A DNA stretch of 21,415 bases from CAUJGQ01 sp038325665 (GCA_038325665.1 JBBQJF010000050.1:1-21415), one strand, 5' to 3'; positions 14,667 to 21,415 are shown, numbered from the stretch's first letter. Numbers and translations: made by a program. The notes: a model not told the origin generated them from the sequence alone.

Positions 14667-15633
14667 ACGGCGCCCGCCGAAAGACCGTGGACACGAGCAG
14701 TGCTTCGAGGGCGATTAGGCCGAATGAGGCGGCCAGCGCCCATGGCGCGAGTTCGTTGTAGCGGGTGAAGCGCTCGCGCTCGACCCGGCTTTTTTCGAGT
14801 GTCGCGATTCCGTTGTAAGTGTCCGTCAGACCTTGCTCGTTGGTCGCGCGGGTGTACGAGCCGCCGGTGCCCTCGGCGATCGCGCGCATCTGCTTCTCGT
14901 TGAGCGTGGACTCGGCGCGGGCGTTGGCGGTTGGGATGCCGATCGTGTACACCCGGATCTTGAGCGTCTCGGCGATCTTGCCGGCCTGCTCGGGTTCGAT
15001 CTTGTGTTGGTTGTTTTCGCCGTCCGTGGCAAGAATGACGACACGGCTTTTTGCTTGTGAGTTACGCAATACATTGACCGCTGATGCGAGACCGACACCG
15101 ACGCCGGTGCCGTCCGAAAGCTGCCGGTTCTGCTTGTCGGCTTGATCGACCTGCTGACCGAGCGCCTTGTAGTCCAAGGTCAGGGGACTCATCACCCGTT
15201 CTTCGCTCTTGAACACGACGAAACCGACGCGATCGTCGCGCCGCTTGTCGAGAAACTGCTTCAGGGCCTTCTTCGCCGCCTCCAGCTTCGTGGCCGCGTC
15301 AAGCCCAGGCTCGTCCATCGAACCTGAGATATCGAGCGCGATCACGATGTCGATGCCCTCGGAGGCGATGTTCGCGTTCGCCTCGACGGTCTGCGGGCGC
15401 GCGAGGGCGACGACCACCAAGCTCATCGCCAGCAGCCGCAGGGGGACAAGCATGGGTCGCAGGCGGAGCCGCCAGTTCGGCCGTAGTTCGGCCAGCGGCG
15501 CGAGCGTCGAGAGTACGACGCCGTCGCGCGGCCGGCCGGCGCGGCGCCACTGATACAGCAGCGCGAGCATGAGCACGGCCGGTAGCAGCGCCAGCACCCA
15601 CGGGTCAGCGAAGCGAAAGTTGGTGAGTGACAC
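14665..15633 (-). CDS. BatA-like VWA-domain membrane protein
   Basis: This 322-aa protein has two N-terminal membrane helices (about 11-27 and 61-78, VLALLPAVLMLALLYQW and LRLLAMSLVVVALARPQ), a VWA domain and a C-terminal helix (APWALAASFGLIALEALLV). The metal site DISGS (101-105) is intact, and ILATDGENN supplies the later Asp. The late segment RVYTIGIPTANARAESTLNE is normal for BatA. In known Bat operons BatA and BatB interact and act with TPR and BatD proteins at the membrane, in stress tolerance or chaperone-like roles. The start is GTG, preceded by a G-rich ribosome site that is itself part of a dispersed hairpin repeat (15639-15672). It is transcribed after the BatD-like gene and before batB. 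Confidence 0.92.
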   Translation of the reverse strand: MSLTNFRFADPWVLALLPAVLMLALLYQWRRAGRPRDGVVLSTLAPLAELRPNWRLRLRPMLVPLRLLAMSLVVVALARPQTVEANANIASEGIDIVIALDISGSMDEPGLDAATKLEAAKKALKQFLDKRRDDRVGFVVFKSEERVMSPLTLDYKALGQQVDQADKQNRQLSDGTGVGVGLASAVNVLRNSQAKSRVVILATDGENNQHKIEPEQAGKIAETLKIRVYTIGIPTANARAESTLNEKQMRAIAEGTGGSYTRATNEQGLTDTYNGIATLEKSRVERERFTRYNELAPWALAASFGLIALEALLVSTVFRRAP

Positions 15634-15929
15634 CTAATCCCCCGTCCCCCTTCCCTGCAACCGAAGGGGGAGATCGAATACTACAGCCTCAGCTTATGCC
15701 GCTGCTTCCGAAGGACGCCGGCTTCGAACGTCGATTTCCACCGATACCGACCGCTATCATGCCGCCCGGGTTCAGCCATGCGCGGGTGAGACTCCCGTAC
15801 GACCGCGTTGCCCCTTTCGCCGCGAGGGACAGGAGAGAACGCTGGAGACGTGGCTCCGAATCCGGGCTTTGACCCATGGGTTGGCGGCCTTCATCTACAG
15901 TTATCGTGTCCGGAGTGCGCGTGGCGGAA
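15634..15929. other. Gap between batD-like and batA
   Basis: These 296 bp contain the hairpin repeat at 15639-15672 next to the batA start. I see no convincing gene in the rest. The spacing is large for an operon and leaves room for an extra promoter or processing site. Confidence 0.45.
15639..15672. repeat. Dispersed C-rich hairpin repeat, copy 1
   Basis: The core TCCCCCTTC (15645-15653) pairs perfectly with GAAGGGGGA (15663-15671) across a 9-nt CTGCAA-containing loop. It aligns along most of its length with 20900-20933. Its minus strand supplies the G-rich ribosome site of the batA gene. Confidence 0.65.
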
Positions 15930-16925
15930 TCACACGGCTGCCGCCTCGGGCGCCGGCTCCGGGGCGGCCGGCTGTTCGTCGGTCAGCGCCACGATCTCGT
16001 ACGCCATCGATAGATTGCTTTCGGCACGCTCTCGCGCCGGGGTATAGCGGGCGTAACCGACCGCGTCGCATTCGCTCAACAGACCTGCCGTGAGGCGAGC
16101 CTGCCAGCGGCTGACGCCGTGCTGCTCCATGCACGCCCTCAATTCGTTAGTGGTCATCGCGAAGGCCGGAAAGCCGTGGCGTTCGCTCAGGTAGCGGCGG
16201 ATGCAGGCGGCCAGCCGTGCATGAAAATCGCGGACCTGATCAGGAGCTGAGAGGTCCAGCGCCGCGGTCTCGTCCAGTTCGACGCGGGCGACTACCTCGG
16301 GCGAGGTGTCCGCCGCGACGACAACCACCGGCACGGGCGCCGCTGCGCCCCGCCGGCGCCACAGCGACCACAGCACCAGACCGGCAATGATCGTACCCGC
16401 GAAGACGGCGAGTGCGATGATAAGGATGGTGCGGGTAGTCACGCCCGTGCTGTACCGAAGATCGATCTGTGGCTTGAGATCGCGCACATCGGCGGCGTCC
16501 GCGCCGGGTGGCAGTACACTCACGACGGTGATCGGCACGGCCGCCGATGTCACCTTTTCGACGGCGCCATCGACACCGGTGAACGCGACTTCAAGCCCCG
16601 GCATCGCCGTCTGCCCGACGCTGAAGGCAGCGACCTCGTACTGAATCCGGATTTCCTTCATGCCGCCCGACAGCGGGCGTTCCTCGGCCAGGCCAATCAC
16701 GAGCGCATTGAGATCACCGAACCGCCGTTCCAGACCGCCGAGATCGGGTTGGGCCGCGTCCGGTACGCGAAGCACCACCGTGACCATGATACGGTCGCCG
16801 ACCGTGACCTGATCGCGGTCGAGCGTGACCGCGATCGACGCCGTCTGTTGCGCGTGCACGGTCGCCGGCCGCTCGGCGGTCACCACGAGCACGAGGAGCA
16901 ACAGAAGCGGTGTCATACGTTGCAC
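15930..16925 (-). CDS. BatD-like protein with single membrane anchor and cytoplasmic C-domain
   Basis: I placed the start at a GTG (16925) because AGGGGA lies 7 nt upstream and the resulting N-terminus (QRMTPLLLLLVLVV...ATVHAQQ) is a clean signal peptide; longer starts at 16970 and 17054 have no ribosome site. The 331-aa protein then has an extracytoplasmic beta-rich BatD-type domain (TLDRDQVTVGDRIMVTVVLR; MKEIRIQYEVAAFSVGQ). One membrane helix follows (TILIIALAVFAGTIIAGLVLW), then a cytoplasmic domain with FHARLAACIRRYLSERHGFP and TTNELRACMEQHG, similar to the C-terminal part of BatD/DUF4381 proteins. It ends in an Ala/Pro/Glu tail. It is the first gene of the Bat block and is divergent from the phosphatase gene. 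Confidence 0.82.
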   Translation of the reverse strand: MQRMTPLLLLLVLVVTAERPATVHAQQTASIAVTLDRDQVTVGDRIMVTVVLRVPDAAQPDLGGLERRFGDLNALVIGLAEERPLSGGMKEIRIQYEVAAFSVGQTAMPGLEVAFTGVDGAVEKVTSAAVPITVVSVLPPGADAADVRDLKPQIDLRYSTGVTTRTILIIALAVFAGTIIAGLVLWSLWRRRGAAAPVPVVVVAADTSPEVVARVELDETAALDLSAPDQVRDFHARLAACIRRYLSERHGFPAFAMTTNELRACMEQHGVSRWQARLTAGLLSECDAVGYARYTPARERAESNLSMAYEIVALTDEQPAAPEPAPEAAAV

Positions 16926-16978
16926 CAGCGCGTCCCCTGGATGTGCACCGACGTGTCGTGCGCGTTCCATCACCAACC

Positions 16979-16996
16979 GCCTGACGTGGGTCAGGC
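16979..16996. promoter_or_regulatory. 7-bp palindrome in batD/phosphatase intergenic region
   Basis: GCCTGAC and GTCAGGC pair perfectly around GTGG. The site lies in the 156-bp divergent spacer between the batD-like start and the phosphatase start, a natural operator position. Confidence 0.4.
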
Positions 16997-17081
16997 GCAC
17001 GGCGAAGCCTTGATGACATACCTTTATGCTAGCGGAACGACGCGCGGTCTGCATGTGGACTCATGTCGTACACTTGTCGCG

Positions 17082-17498
17082 ATGCAGACATGGATCGAAT
17101 GGGTAGAAGAGGGCGTGCTGGCGCGCAGTCCGCGGCCGGGCTACGCGTCCGGCGTCGAGTTCGCGGTGGCGCGTGAGGCGGTGGACGCGTGGGTTCATGA
17201 CGCCCGTGCCCGCGGTATCGCCGCCATTATCTGCCTGCTGGACGACGATCAACTACCGCTGTACGAGCGCGCCCTACCCGGCGGCTTGTTGCGGCACTAT
17301 GCCGGCGCTGGTTTTGAGGTCGCGCACATCCCCACGCCTGATGGCCGCACCCGCCCCTATACAGCCGCACAACTCGACGCCGCGTGGGAGGCGTTTGTGC
17401 GTTTGCCCAAGCCCGTGCTCGTGCATTGCAGCGCCGGCGTGGACCGCACCGGCCGTGTCATCGCGCACATCCAGCGCCGGCATGGCGAGCGGACGTGA
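17082..17498 (+). CDS. Small tyrosine/dual-specificity protein phosphatase
   Basis: The 138-aa protein carries the CX5R signature HCSAGVDRTGR with nucleophile C116 and R122. A likely general-acid loop IPTPDGRTRP contains D87. These define a cysteine-dependent protein phosphatase of the DSP/tyrosine phosphatase type; the Asp inside the loop (GVDRTG) is also seen in lipid or atypical phosphatases, so the substrate is open. It ends only 16 residues after the R of the signature, shorter at the C-terminus than most members, so a helix may be missing. No ribosome site is seen before the ATG, which suggests leaderless translation or a GTG a little upstream (about 17055). It is divergent from the Bat block and convergent with the CoA-transferase gene. 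Confidence 0.85.
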   Translation: MQTWIEWVEEGVLARSPRPGYASGVEFAVAREAVDAWVHDARARGIAAIICLLDDDQLPLYERALPGGLLRHYAGAGFEVAHIPTPDGRTRPYTAAQLDAAWEAFVRLPKPVLVHCSAGVDRTGRVIAHIQRRHGERT

Positions 17499-17579
17499 TA
17501 CCTCGCGCCTGTGCTCGCCATGAGTTCGTGTACCCCGCGCCCGAGGCCGCGCCGGCCGGTCGCCCCGACCGAGCTGTCG

Positions 17580-20273
17580 TCACTGGTGGACGGCCATGTT
17601 CGGACGCGTGCCGATCACGTCGAGCCGTTCCAAATCCTGCAGTTCGGAGTACGCGCGGCCGAGTAGATGGCCCAAGACATAGGCGTTGTGCTCGCCGAAG
17701 CGAGGCGCGTTGATCCGGATGTGGGCGGGAGAGGCGGACAGCCGGTAGACCGGCCCCTCCATGTCCCATGTGCCGGCGTCGGCGTGCGTGACCCGCTCGA
17801 AGAACCCGCGGGCGCGCAGGTGCGGATCGTGCAACACTTCCGGGACCGACAGCACCGGCGCGCTCGGCACACCCTTCGCCTGGAGCAGCGCCACGATGTC
17901 ATCCTTGTCCCGCTCCGCCGTCCATGCCGCGATGATCGCGTCTAATTCATCTTGATTGAGATATCGGACCCGTTCCCCGGCAAAGCGCCCGTCGCGCGCC
18001 AACTCCGGCCTGCCCATGACCTCGCACAGCGCCGCGAACTGGGCGTCGTCGGCGCACGCGATGGCAACCCACCCCTCCCCTGTAATAGGAGGCGCGTCAC
18101 CGTCAACCCCTTCCCGTGCAGCCTGTCCCGGTATGACCGGGGCGGGCGGTAGGCTCGTTGGGTCGAGTGTGCACGGATAGACGCCGTGCGGGGCGTGAAA
18201 CGGATGGCGGTTGCCCAGCGGCGGTGGCTGGCGCCCGTTCATGCTGTACGCGACGAGGTATTCGCCGATCACGCTCATCAGTAGCTCGCGTTGCGCCAGC
18301 TCCACGTACTGACCGCGGCCGGTGCGGTCGCGGTGCATGATGGCCGCTGCCACCGCCCCGGCCATGGCCACGCCCGACATCGGGTCGCCGTAGGATATGC
18401 CGGTCTTCTGTGGCCCACCGCCAAGGTAGCCTGATAGGGACACCAACCCGGCGAGCTGCTCGATGTTGGTGCCGTAAGCGACATAATCCTTCTCCGGGCC
18501 GCTCTTGCCGTGTCCCGGCATCGAAACCAGGATGACGTCGGGCTTCACCGCGCGCAACGCCGCGTAGTCGAGCTTGAGCCGGTCCATCACCTCGGCCCGG
18601 TAGTTCTCGACCACGACATCCGCGGTCTTGACCAACTCCAAGAACAGCGTGCGGCCGGACTCGGAGGCAAGGTCGAGGGTGCAGCCGAGCTTATCGCGGT
18701 TGTTGTGGTTGAAGTAGGCGGCCTTGTTCCACGCCGCATCCGTGCCCGGCGGCAGGAAGCCGAGGTTGCGGAGCTGGTCGTAGAAGTTGATCGCTTCGAT
18801 CTTGATCACCTCGGCGCCCATATCCCCCAGGATGCGCGTGCCGTACGGTCCGGCCCACACCATCGTCAGGTCAAGGACGCGGACGGACGCGAGCGGCAGG
18901 CGCGCGTCTCCCGACATTGACGCGCGCCTGCCGCTCGGGTCGGTGTTGGGTGATGGGTGTTGGGTGATGGGACGAGGGGAGGCGGAGCGATCCGGCGGGG
19001 TGAGTGGGGACGCGGCGGCGCCGGTGCTCGGGCCGACGGGCGCGCTCGGAGCGTGGGCGTCGCCGAGCTCAGACAGCCACTCACCATCACCCATGCCATG
19101 CTCGCCCAGGAGTGGCGACCGGCCGCCCCGCCAGGGCGAATCGCTCATGCGGAAGGGAGCGCCGGGATACACCAGCGGACCGGTTTCGGGGTGGTCGATC
19201 TCAGTCCAGTAGCCGCGGGCGGCGAGTTGCGGCGACTCACGTAAGTCTTGCAGACCGTGTACATACGCGACCGGCGCACGTTGGTGCCCTGCTCGCTCGT
19301 ATACGTCCCGCTTGTGCTGTCCCGCCGCCCAGCCCATGAACACGGCGAGCAGGTCGTCATTATGCTCCAATCGCGCCGCGGGCGTGCGGAACCGCTCATC
19401 CTCCAGCAATTCGGACAAGCCCATCAGATCGAGTAGAAACGGCAAATTGCGCGGCATCGCGTGGACGCCGAGGTAGCCGTCGGCGCACTCGTAGATCGCG
19501 ATCGCGGCCGACATCGTGTTGCCGCGACGGCTGCCGAGGAAACGGCCGGTGTAGGCGTGGGTGTTGAGCGATCCTTCCAGCACCGACACCATGCATTCCT
19601 GTGCCGATACGTCAACGTGCTGGCCGCGACCACCGGCCCGCGCGCCGACTAGGGCGATGGCGGCAGCGGAGAAGCCGTTCAATCCAAGCTGGTACTCCGC
19701 CTGATAGCCAGCGTTCTTGAGCGGCTCGCGGTCGGGGTCGCCGGTCATGGCCATCTGTCCACCGGTGGCAAAAACAGTCAGGTTGGTGGCGGCATGGCCG
19801 GCATAGGGTCCGTCCTGGCCGAACGGCGTCAGGGAGACCGTCACGAGTCGCGGGTTGTCGGTCGCGAGCGTGGCGTGGCTCAGCCCCCACCCGGTGAGCG
19901 TACCCGGTGGCAGATTCTCGATCAGTACATCGGCGTCTGCCGCGAGCCTCCGGAATGTCGCCCGGCCATCAGGTTGCTCCAGGTCAAGGACGATGCCGCG
20001 CTTATTGGTGTTCAGGTACAGAAAGAGGGCGCTCCGCTCGGGATGGGGGGTGTCGTCGGGGAAGGGGCCATGGCGGCGCGCGTGGTCGCCCTTGGGCGGC
20101 TCGACCTTGAGGACATCCGCGCCGTAATCGGCGAGCAGCTTGGCGGCGAACGGCCCGCTCACACCGCCGCCGACCTCCAGGACGCGGATGCCTGCCAGCG
20201 GGCCGTGGCTCTCCGCGGCGCTCACTCCATGCTCAGCGCCGTTCATGTGTTCATTCATCCGTTCTCTCACCAT
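17580..20273 (-). CDS. Tandem (fused) class III CoA-transferase, CaiB/BaiF family
   Basis: The 897-aa protein contains two complete CaiB/BaiF domains, at about 22-405 and 453-890. Each begins with the family motif: LAGIRVLEVGGGVSGPFAAK and LASVRVLDLTMVWAGPYGTR. Class III enzymes move CoA between carboxylic acids through a covalent Asp intermediate. In the second half the expected Asp is present (YGDPMSG, D630). In the first half the equivalent segment reads YQAEYQLG, with Glu (E193), so that half may be inactive or structural. The 48-residue linker is Pro/Ser/Thr-rich and encoded by heptamer repeats and an inverted repeat. The second domain also has a ~30-residue insert (about 18078-18170) not usual for the family. 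A start at residue 6 (20258) or 10 is also possible. The substrate is unknown; no pathway genes are adjacent. Confidence 0.93.
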   Translation of the reverse strand: MVRERMNEHMNGAEHGVSAAESHGPLAGIRVLEVGGGVSGPFAAKLLADYGADVLKVEPPKGDHARRHGPFPDDTPHPERSALFLYLNTNKRGIVLDLEQPDGRATFRRLAADADVLIENLPPGTLTGWGLSHATLATDNPRLVTVSLTPFGQDGPYAGHAATNLTVFATGGQMAMTGDPDREPLKNAGYQAEYQLGLNGFSAAAIALVGARAGGRGQHVDVSAQECMVSVLEGSLNTHAYTGRFLGSRRGNTMSAAIAIYECADGYLGVHAMPRNLPFLLDLMGLSELLEDERFRTPAARLEHNDDLLAVFMGWAAGQHKRDVYERAGHQRAPVAYVHGLQDLRESPQLAARGYWTEIDHPETGPLVYPGAPFRMSDSPWRGGRSPLLGEHGMGDGEWLSELGDAHAPSAPVGPSTGAAASPLTPPDRSASPRPITQHPSPNTDPSGRRASMSGDARLPLASVRVLDLTMVWAGPYGTRILGDMGAEVIKIEAINFYDQLRNLGFLPPGTDAAWNKAAYFNHNNRDKLGCTLDLASESGRTLFLELVKTADVVVENYRAEVMDRLKLDYAALRAVKPDVILVSMPGHGKSGPEKDYVAYGTNIEQLAGLVSLSGYLGGGPQKTGISYGDPMSGVAMAGAVAAAIMHRDRTGRGQYVELAQRELLMSVIGEYLVAYSMNGRQPPPLGNRHPFHAPHGVYPCTLDPTSLPPAPVIPGQAAREGVDGDAPPITGEGWVAIACADDAQFAALCEVMGRPELARDGRFAGERVRYLNQDELDAIIAAWTAERDKDDIVALLQAKGVPSAPVLSVPEVLHDPHLRARGFFERVTHADAGTWDMEGPVYRLSASPAHIRINAPRFGEHNAYVLGHLLGRAYSELQDLERLDVIGTRPNMAVHQ
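18078..18170 (-). other. 31-residue insert in second CoA-transferase domain
   Basis: Between HGVYPC and GWVAIAC, family members usually have only a few residues. Here about 31 Pro/Gly/Ala-rich residues intervene, including PVIPGQAAREGVDGD. The DNA contains the small palindrome CCCGGTATGACCGGG, and its end resembles the minus strand of the C-rich hairpin repeat. It may be a repeat element inserted in frame. Confidence 0.5.
18890..18937. repeat. Perfect 19-bp inverted repeat at domain junction
   Basis: The arm at 18890-18908 (CGAGCGGCAGGCGCGCGTC) is the exact reverse complement of 18919-18937, with a 10-nt loop. The loop holds the CAT of a minus-strand ATG (18915-18917), which is residue 453, where the second CaiB domain begins. 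One arm encodes DARLPLAS at the start of that domain. Confidence 0.9.
18944..18978. repeat. Heptamer repeat inside CoA-transferase linker
   Basis: TGTTGGG and TGATGGG alternate twice, followed by ACGAGGG, giving five 7-nt units. Read on the minus strand in frame they encode part of the PITQHPSPNTDP linker. The units belong to the same NNAYRGG pattern as the intergenic copies. Confidence 0.85.
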
Positions 20274-20575
20274 TCATCGAGTGTCGTGAGTTTACCACTC
20301 AGCCGGCTTCGTGTGACCGTGCCCCGGCCCGTGGTGTGACGCCAAGCGTGATAGGCGGCTCTCCACACTCGCGGCATTAAAGTACGCCCGGTGACGCCAG
20401 GAGCGGCGGTAGTCGGCCCCTACTCGCGGCTCGTCCAAACGTGGTATGCGCGAGCGTCCCGAGTGCACCCAATCTAGTTCGCGCCCACCTCGATAATACT
20501 TCGCGCGCAACATACCGCGCTGCCTCGCGCGACCGTACTGTTTCATCGAGACCCCACGACCAGGAGCGATGCGCC
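20274..20575. other. Divergent spacer between CoA-transferase and Cys-rich gene
   Basis: About 300 bp lie between two divergent starts. AT-rich patches near 20380 (ATTAAAGT) and 20492 (GATAATACTT) could hold promoters, but no complete -35/-10 pair is clear. Frames on either strand are Arg-rich and look non-coding. Confidence 0.4.
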
Positions 20576-20758
20576 ATGGCAACCCGTGAACACGCCTTTA
20601 TCTTCCCCCGTCCGTCCGTGGTCCCGACACCCTCATGCCCCGCGTGCAGCCTGCGCCTGCCCTTTCCCCGGCCGGTGCTAGCCGGGCGCGTGCGCTGCCC
20701 GTCACGCGGTTGCGGCGCGCGCCTGCGCATCCGTGGCGGCCGCGCCCTGGCAGCATGA
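20576..20758 (+). CDS. 60-aa Cys-rich (zinc-ribbon-like) protein
   Basis: This very small protein has C21-PA-C24 and, 17 residues later, C41-PSRG-C46 followed by GARLRIRGG. The layout resembles a zinc ribbon in which the second knuckle is CxxxxC instead of CxxC. The basic C-terminus could contact nucleic acid. AGGAG (20562-20566) lies 9 nt before the ATG, a good ribosome site, which is the main evidence for translation. No named family is recognised. It is similar in style, but not in sequence, to the Cys-rich ORFs at 1917 and 5293. No operon partner is seen. Confidence 0.6.
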   Translation: MATREHAFIFPRPSVVPTPSCPACSLRLPFPRPVLAGRVRCPSRGCGARLRIRGGRALAA

Positions 20759-21290
20759 GTCCGTGAAGGCGGTGTCTGCCCCGTGAACGGGCGCTGGTGT
20801 GGCCGGCTTCACCATTGGCGTCGCGTTCCGTCTTGTCGCGACTAATCTGGGTCGCGCGAACCGCGCGGGCGGAAGTGTATGCTGATCCGAGTATCCAAGC
20901 CCCCTACCTCCTTCTCTGCAAGGGGAAGGGGAGCATAGACTCGCGAGCGTTTCCCTCTACCGGGCAGGCGTGGAACGACGGCGAGGGAACCACCGTCTCC
21001 CCTCTCCGCGTACACATGCCGCGCCATGGCCGGGGGATATCCGCCTGGCTGGGCGCCCGCGTTGCCGGCCATGGAATGCTCCTCCTGTTGATTCCGCCGT
21101 GGTCATCCAACACACCCCTCGCGCTGTATGCAGCCGGTTCGTGGACCGTGGCAATGGGTGAGGGTGACGAAAGAAGCCGAACCGATGCGCGGTCATGCGC
21201 GTTCGCCGCGGGACGGACGTTCCACATGAGGTCGGTCGGTCCGTCCCGTCGCCGCCATGTGGTACCCTGGGGTAAGAGAGGGTGACCGCG
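20759..21290. other. 532-bp stretch without a convincing gene
   Basis: It holds copy 2 of the C-rich hairpin repeat (20900-20933) and a 10-bp inverted repeat, CCATGGCCGG (21024-21033) with CCGGCCATGG (21065-21074). The longest open frames are Arg/Pro-rich, have no ribosome site and overlap each other on both strands, so I treat them as shadows. Confidence 0.45.
20900..20933. repeat. Dispersed C-rich hairpin repeat, copy 2
   Basis: The C-rich arm (about 20900-20914), a CTGCAA-containing loop and the G-rich arm (about 20921-20932) follow the layout of 15639-15672 with several substitutions. The stem is imperfect here. Confidence 0.55.
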
Positions 21291-21415
21291 ATGAAGAGCC
21301 TGACCGAACGCCTGAACGATCTCTTTGGGCCGCGGCGGACGGAGCACGATTGGTGCGACACGACCCGCCTGGCGAACCCCTGGTCGGTCCTGCTGGGTGG
21401 GGCGCGACAACCGGA
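21291..21415 (+). CDS. Start of an unrecognised gene, cut by window end
   Basis: The 41 visible codons begin MKSLTERLNDLFGPRRTEHD, then WCDTTRLANPWSVLLGGARQ. A good ribosome site (GAGAGGGTGA) ends 5 nt before the ATG, and TACCCT (21263-21268) could be a -10. The segment has normal protein composition. It is too short to assign a family. Confidence 0.6.
   Translation, partial: MKSLTERLNDLFGPRRTEHDWCDTTRLANPWSVLLGGARQP

Noticed and set aside
15689..15877. 62-codon frame between batD-like and batA on the minus strand
   Set aside because: No ribosome site and no recognisable feature; composition is like the other shadow frames.
17499..17579. Phosphatase C-terminus restored by a frameshift
   Set aside because: Reading past the stop in the other frames gives no phosphatase-like helix, so no clear frameshift is supported.
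20797..21285. 162-codon open frame before the last gene
   Set aside because: No ribosome site, mixed composition with overlapping frames on both strands, and it contains a dispersed repeat, so coding is not supported.

Overview
The window is about 21.4 kb of very GC-rich DNA with short intergenic gaps and compact bacterial operons. Gene content points to Chloroflexota, most likely Thermomicrobia/Sphaerobacter-like. The reasons are high GC, Bat-type von Willebrand operon genes, a CsbD protein, fused CaiB/BaiF CoA-transferases, and an archaeal-type XPB/Bax1 pair in an otherwise bacterial setting. This placement is inference from gene content, because no rRNA or other phylogenetic marker is present. 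No tRNA, rRNA, CRISPR array, insertion sequence or prophage gene was found.

Layout. 1-1629 (+) is the 3' part of uvrC. 1917-2288 (+) is a small Cys-rich ORF. 4838-2237 (-) is a two-component operon of histidine kinase and OmpR-type regulator. 4839-5781 is mostly non-coding, with a second small Cys-rich ORF and a perfect hairpin. 6006-5782 (-) is a 74-aa orphan. 6309-7376 (+) is ruvB, with a TATACT -10 and a LexA-like box near the transcription start. 7972-7448 (-) is a lone receiver protein. 8368-8165 (-) is a CsbD protein with its own terminator. 12021-8657 (-) is an XPB helicase followed by a Bax1/DUF790 nuclease, overlapping by 4 nt. 16925-12282 (-) is a Bat-type block: BatD-like, BatA (VWA), BatB (VWA) and a BatC-like TPR lipoprotein. 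17082-17498 (+) is a small tyrosine/dual-specificity phosphatase, divergent from batD. 20273-17580 (-) is a protein with two class III CoA-transferase domains in tandem. 20576-20758 (+) is a 60-aa Cys-rich protein. 21291 to the end (+) is the start of an unrecognised gene.

How the genes fit together. Bacterial excision repair (UvrC), Holliday junction migration (RuvB, apparently SOS-controlled) and archaeal-style repair (XPB with Bax1) lie within 12 kb. The Bat proteins probably form a membrane complex: BatD-like, BatA and BatB are predicted membrane-anchored, and the TPR lipoprotein would sit on the outer face of the membrane. The usual MoxR ATPase and DUF58 partners are not in the window.

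The most unusual features are repeats. A degenerate 7-nt tandem repeat, roughly NNAYRGG, occurs right after uvrC, fills the batA-batB gap as two inverted arms, and lies inside the coding linker that joins the two CoA-transferase domains. In that linker a perfect 19-bp inverted repeat places the start-like ATG of the second domain in its loop. This suggests that the 'fusion' reads through a former intergenic spacer.
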